Source: Streptococcus sp. HMSC074B11
GTDB lineage: Bacteria; Bacillota; Bacilli; Lactobacillales; Streptococcaceae
Assembly: GCF_001808705.1 (NCBI RefSeq)
Contig: NZ_KV794260.1
Location: 118,556-182,555 of the forward strand
Direction: 5' to 3'
DNA length: 64,000 bases
In this document: positions 61,752 through 64,000 of the stretch, piece by piece
Layout of the letters: each line of letters begins with the position of its first letter
Numbering within the stretch: position 1 is the stretch's first letter
Notes under the pieces: generated by a model
Told to the model about the DNA's origin: nothing
The model's database searches: none
Seen by the model: only the letters and a program-made list of their open reading frames with translations
Translations under genes and position numbers: made by a program

Positions 61752-62675
61752 ATGTCAGAAAATCAACAAGCATTGAAACATGTGGTATCCATGGAAGATC
61801 TCACTGTGGATCAGGTTATGAAATTGATTAAACGAGGAATTGAGTTTAAAAATGGAGCAAAAGCGTCTTATGAGGACCAACACATCGTCTCTAATCTCTT
61901 CTTTGAGAGTTCGACTCGTACCCATAAATCTTTTGAAGTAGCAGAGATTAAACTGGGCCTTCAGCTACTGGACTTCGATGTGAAAACAAGTTCAGTCAAC
62001 AAGGGTGAAACACTCTACGATACAATTTTGACCTTGTCAGCCTTGGGAGTAGATGCCTGTGTCATTCGACACCCAGAGGTGGATTACTACAGAGAGTTGA
62101 TCGATAGTCCGACGATTACGACTTCGATTATCAATGGTGGGGATGGTTCGGGCCAACACCCAAGCCAAAGCTTGCTTGATTTGATGACCATTTATGAAGA
62201 ATTTGGACACTTCGAAGGACTCAAGGTAGCTATTGCTGGTGACCTTGACCATTCGCGTGTGGCTAAATCCAATATGCAAATCTTAAAACGCTTAGGAGCA
62301 GAACTCTACTTTGCTGGACCTGAGGAATGGAGAAGTCAAGAGTTTGCAGACTATGGACAGTTTGTAAGCATTGATGAAATCATTGACCAAGTTGATGTGA
62401 TGATGTTTCTCCGTGTTCAACATGAGCGTCATGCAAGTGGAACAGTCTTTTCAAAAGAGGGCTATCATGCCCAGCATGGTTTGACTCAAGAACGTTATGA
62501 ACGCTTGAAAGATAAAGCTATTCTGATGCATCCTGCTCCTGTAAATCGCGATGTTGAAATTGCTGATCACTTGGTCGAAGCACCAAAATCACGTATTGTT
62601 CAACAAATGACCAATGGTGTCTTTGTCAGAATGGCAATTTTAGAATCTGTATTGACTTACAGAAACGCAAAATAA
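61752..62675 (+). CDS. pyrB: Aspartate carbamoyltransferase catalytic chain
   Basis: The 307-residue enzyme has the carbamoyl-phosphate site [10 protein letters not shown] (about residues 53-62; SSTRT), IRHPEVDYY and the [10 protein letters not shown] loop. It joins carbamoyl phosphate and aspartate in pyrimidine synthesis. AAAGGAG precedes the ATG; the gap to pyrR is 17 nt. No pyrI regulatory chain follows, as usual in Firmicutes. A small hairpin GATGC-CTGAGA-GCATC sits in the 49-nt gap before carA. Confidence 0.96.
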   Translation: MSENQQALKHVVSMEDLTVDQVMKLIKRGIEFKNGAKASYEDQHIVSNLFFESSTRTHKSFEVAEIKLGLQLLDFDVKTSSVNKGETLYDTILTLSALGVDACVIRHPEVDYYRELIDSPTITTSIINGGDGSGQHPSQSLLDLMTIYEEFGHFEGLKVAIAGDLDHSRVAKSNMQILKRLGAELYFAGPEEWRSQEFADYGQFVSIDEIIDQVDVMMFLRVQHERHASGTVFSKEGYHAQHGLTQERYERLKDKAILMHPAPVNRDVEIADHLVEAPKSRIVQQMTNGVFVRMAILESVLTYRNAK

Positions 62676-62724
62676 GACACAAAACGTTAAAAGATGCCTG
62701 AGAGCATCCACGAGAGGTGAATTT

Positions 62725-63804
62725 ATGACTAAACGACTTCTAGTTTTAGAAGATGGAACAATTTTTGAAGGTAAAGCCTTTGGGGCTGATATTGATGTAA
62801 CTGGTGAAATCGTCTTTAATACTGGGATGACCGGTTATCAAGAATCCATTACGGATCAGTCTTATAATGGGCAAATTCTAACCTTTACTTATCCCTTGGT
62901 TGGAAATTATGGAATTAACCGTGATGACTACGAGTCTATCAGTCCAACCTGTAAAGGTGTAGTAGTATTTGAAGAAGCTCGTAGAGCCAGCAACTGGCGA
63001 AACCAGATGACACTGGATGAATTTTTGAAGTCTAAGAAAATCCCTGGTATTTCAGGTATTGATACACGTGCTTTGACAAAAATCATTCGCAAACATGGGA
63101 CTATGAGAGCGACTCTGACACATGTGGGAGATAGTATCGATCACATCACAGATCAGCTTCAAGCAACTGTTCTACCAATTGATAATATCAAACAGGTTTC
63201 TACAAAAACTGCTTACCCAGCTCCAGGAGTAGGTTTGAGCGTGGTACTTGTAGACTTTGGTCTTAAGCATTCAATCTTAAGAGAGTTGTCTAAGAGAGAT
63301 TGTAATGTAACGGTCGTTCCTTATACTACAACAGCAGAGGAAATCCTCCACCTAAATCCAGACGGAGTTATGTTGTCAAATGGACCGGGAAATCCAGAAG
63401 ATGTACCAGAAGCACTCGATATGATTCGTGGTATCCTCGGAAAAATTCCAATCTTTGGTATTTGTATGGGGCACCAGCTCTTTGCGATGGCAAATGGTGC
63501 CAAGACCTATAAGATGAAGTTTGGTCACCGTGGATTTAACCACGCTGTACGCGAAATTGCGACAGGGCGCGTGGACTTCACGAGTCAAAACCATGGATAT
63601 GCAGTGAGCCGTGAAGATTTTCCAGACCATTTGATGATTACTCATGAAGAAATCAATGACAAGTCAGTTGAAGGTGTACGTCACAGATACCAACCAGGTT
63701 TCTCTGTGCAATTCCACCCAGATGCTGCACCAGGTCCGCACGATGCAAGTTATCTATTTGACGAGTTCATCGAGATGATGGAAGCCTTCAAACAAACAAA
63801 CTAA
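62725..63804 (+). CDS. carA: Carbamoyl-phosphate synthase small chain
   Basis: The 359-residue class I glutamine amidotransferase has its N-terminal domain (about 1-150), the nucleophile Cys in FGICMGHQ (about residue 247) and the His in [12 protein letters not shown] (about 331). The usual catalytic Glu after His-Pro is Asp here. It delivers ammonia from glutamine to CarB. GAGAGGTGA precedes the ATG. carB should start just beyond the right edge. Confidence 0.95.
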   Translation: MTKRLLVLEDGTIFEGKAFGADIDVTGEIVFNTGMTGYQESITDQSYNGQILTFTYPLVGNYGINRDDYESISPTCKGVVVFEEARRASNWRNQMTLDEFLKSKKIPGISGIDTRALTKIIRKHGTMRATLTHVGDSIDHITDQLQATVLPIDNIKQVSTKTAYPAPGVGLSVVLVDFGLKHSILRELSKRDCNVTVVPYTTTAEEILHLNPDGVMLSNGPGNPEDVPEALDMIRGILGKIPIFGICMGHQLFAMANGAKTYKMKFGHRGFNHAVREIATGRVDFTSQNHGYAVSREDFPDHLMITHEEINDKSVEGVRHRYQPGFSVQFHPDAAPGPHDASYLFDEFIEMMEAFKQTN

Positions 63805-64000
63805 AGACGAGTGTGAAATCGTCGGAGAATTTATGGAATTGAACACGGACGGAAAGCTCAGAATTTAGAGAACCCAACTCGGATTGTCAATCCTTCCTTG
63901 GTTTCCTAAAATTCAATCGCTTTCTAATCGTCCTTAATATCTTATTTAATGTCGCCCTGTGAGGCGACGGATAGAAAGGCAGGTCGTTTCTTTTAGTCGC
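63805..64000 (+). promoter_or_regulatory. carA-carB intergenic leader with PyrR-type hairpin
   Basis: GTCGCCCTGTGAGGCGAC (63951-63968) is a hairpin with the PyrR loop CCTGTGAGG. The matching terminator and carB are outside the window. Upstream, from 63805 to 63950, only weak dyads are seen and no ORF with a ribosome site. Confidence 0.75.

Noticed and set aside
62676..62724. Fourth PyrR site between pyrB and carA
   Set aside because: The hairpin GATGC-CTGAGA-GCATC lacks the CCNGNGAGG loop and no terminator follows in the 49-nt gap.

Overview
The window is low-GC Firmicute DNA and most likely comes from a mitis-group Streptococcus (S. mitis, S. oralis, S. infantis or a close relative). The grounds are a near-complete BOX repeat, a vex123-vncRS-fba block, a secreted amidase with choline-binding-type repeats, CodY and PyrR control signals, and protein sequences very close to what I recall of pneumococcal homologues. 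From memory, several blocks that are neighbours here lie far apart in S. pneumoniae TIGR4, so the gene order is mosaic relative to that species. That point needs a synteny comparison.

Layout. 1-9.1 kb: mltG (5' end outside the window), greA, an amino-acid permease, an acetyltransferase, an XRE regulator with two translationally coupled membrane proteins, the NAD salvage pair pncB-nadE, then a 530-bp gap filled with duplicated structured repeats. 9.1-17.6 kb: pepQ, gatD-murT (lipid II amidation), the flavin disulfide reductase har, the RNA helicase cshA, codY-pncA and tRNA-Leu. 17.8-25.3 kb: a CPBP protease, the vex ABC transporter with a folded 138-bp element between vex2 and vex3, vncRS and fba. 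25.3-28.3 kb: a hydrolase, a histidine phosphatase and three small unknown proteins. 28.3-31.5 kb: an AT-rich graveyard island holding a truncated radical SAM gene, an intact ClbS/DfsB plus AraC-GyrI pair, a methyltransferase stub, an XRE gene broken by an 11-bp tandem duplication, operator-like palindromes and a series of hairpins.

31.5-45.8 kb: an ABC-2 exporter, tRNA-Thr, a choline-binding amidase, a symporter plus ATP-grasp ligase pair, the BOX element, and a minus-strand operon (ytqA, mnmM, a small gene, a CPA1 antiporter, a YihY/BrkB protein) whose first gene appears to be read from a leaderless mRNA. 45.9-52.6 kb: ptsG with a palindromic operator, an EEP hydrolase, cppA, a serine hydrolase, an EamA transporter and a broken CPBP gene. 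52.6-64 kb: uraA behind a PyrR attenuator, rsmG, lemA-htpX, a CPBP gene, an Lsa-like ABC-F gene whose long leader carries a three-codon upstream ORF and terminators, DUF177, nth, and the pyrR-pyrB-carA operon with the carB leader at the right edge.

How the parts fit. Pyrimidine uptake (uraA) and synthesis (pyrR-pyrB-carA-carB) share the same PyrR-type leader hairpin. Nicotinamide salvage is split between pncA, coupled to codY, and pncB-nadE. The most promising less-described items are the ABC-F attenuator, the structured repeat family with compensatory base changes, the folded element inside the vex operon, the symporter/ATP-grasp pair, and the decaying island at 28-31 kb.
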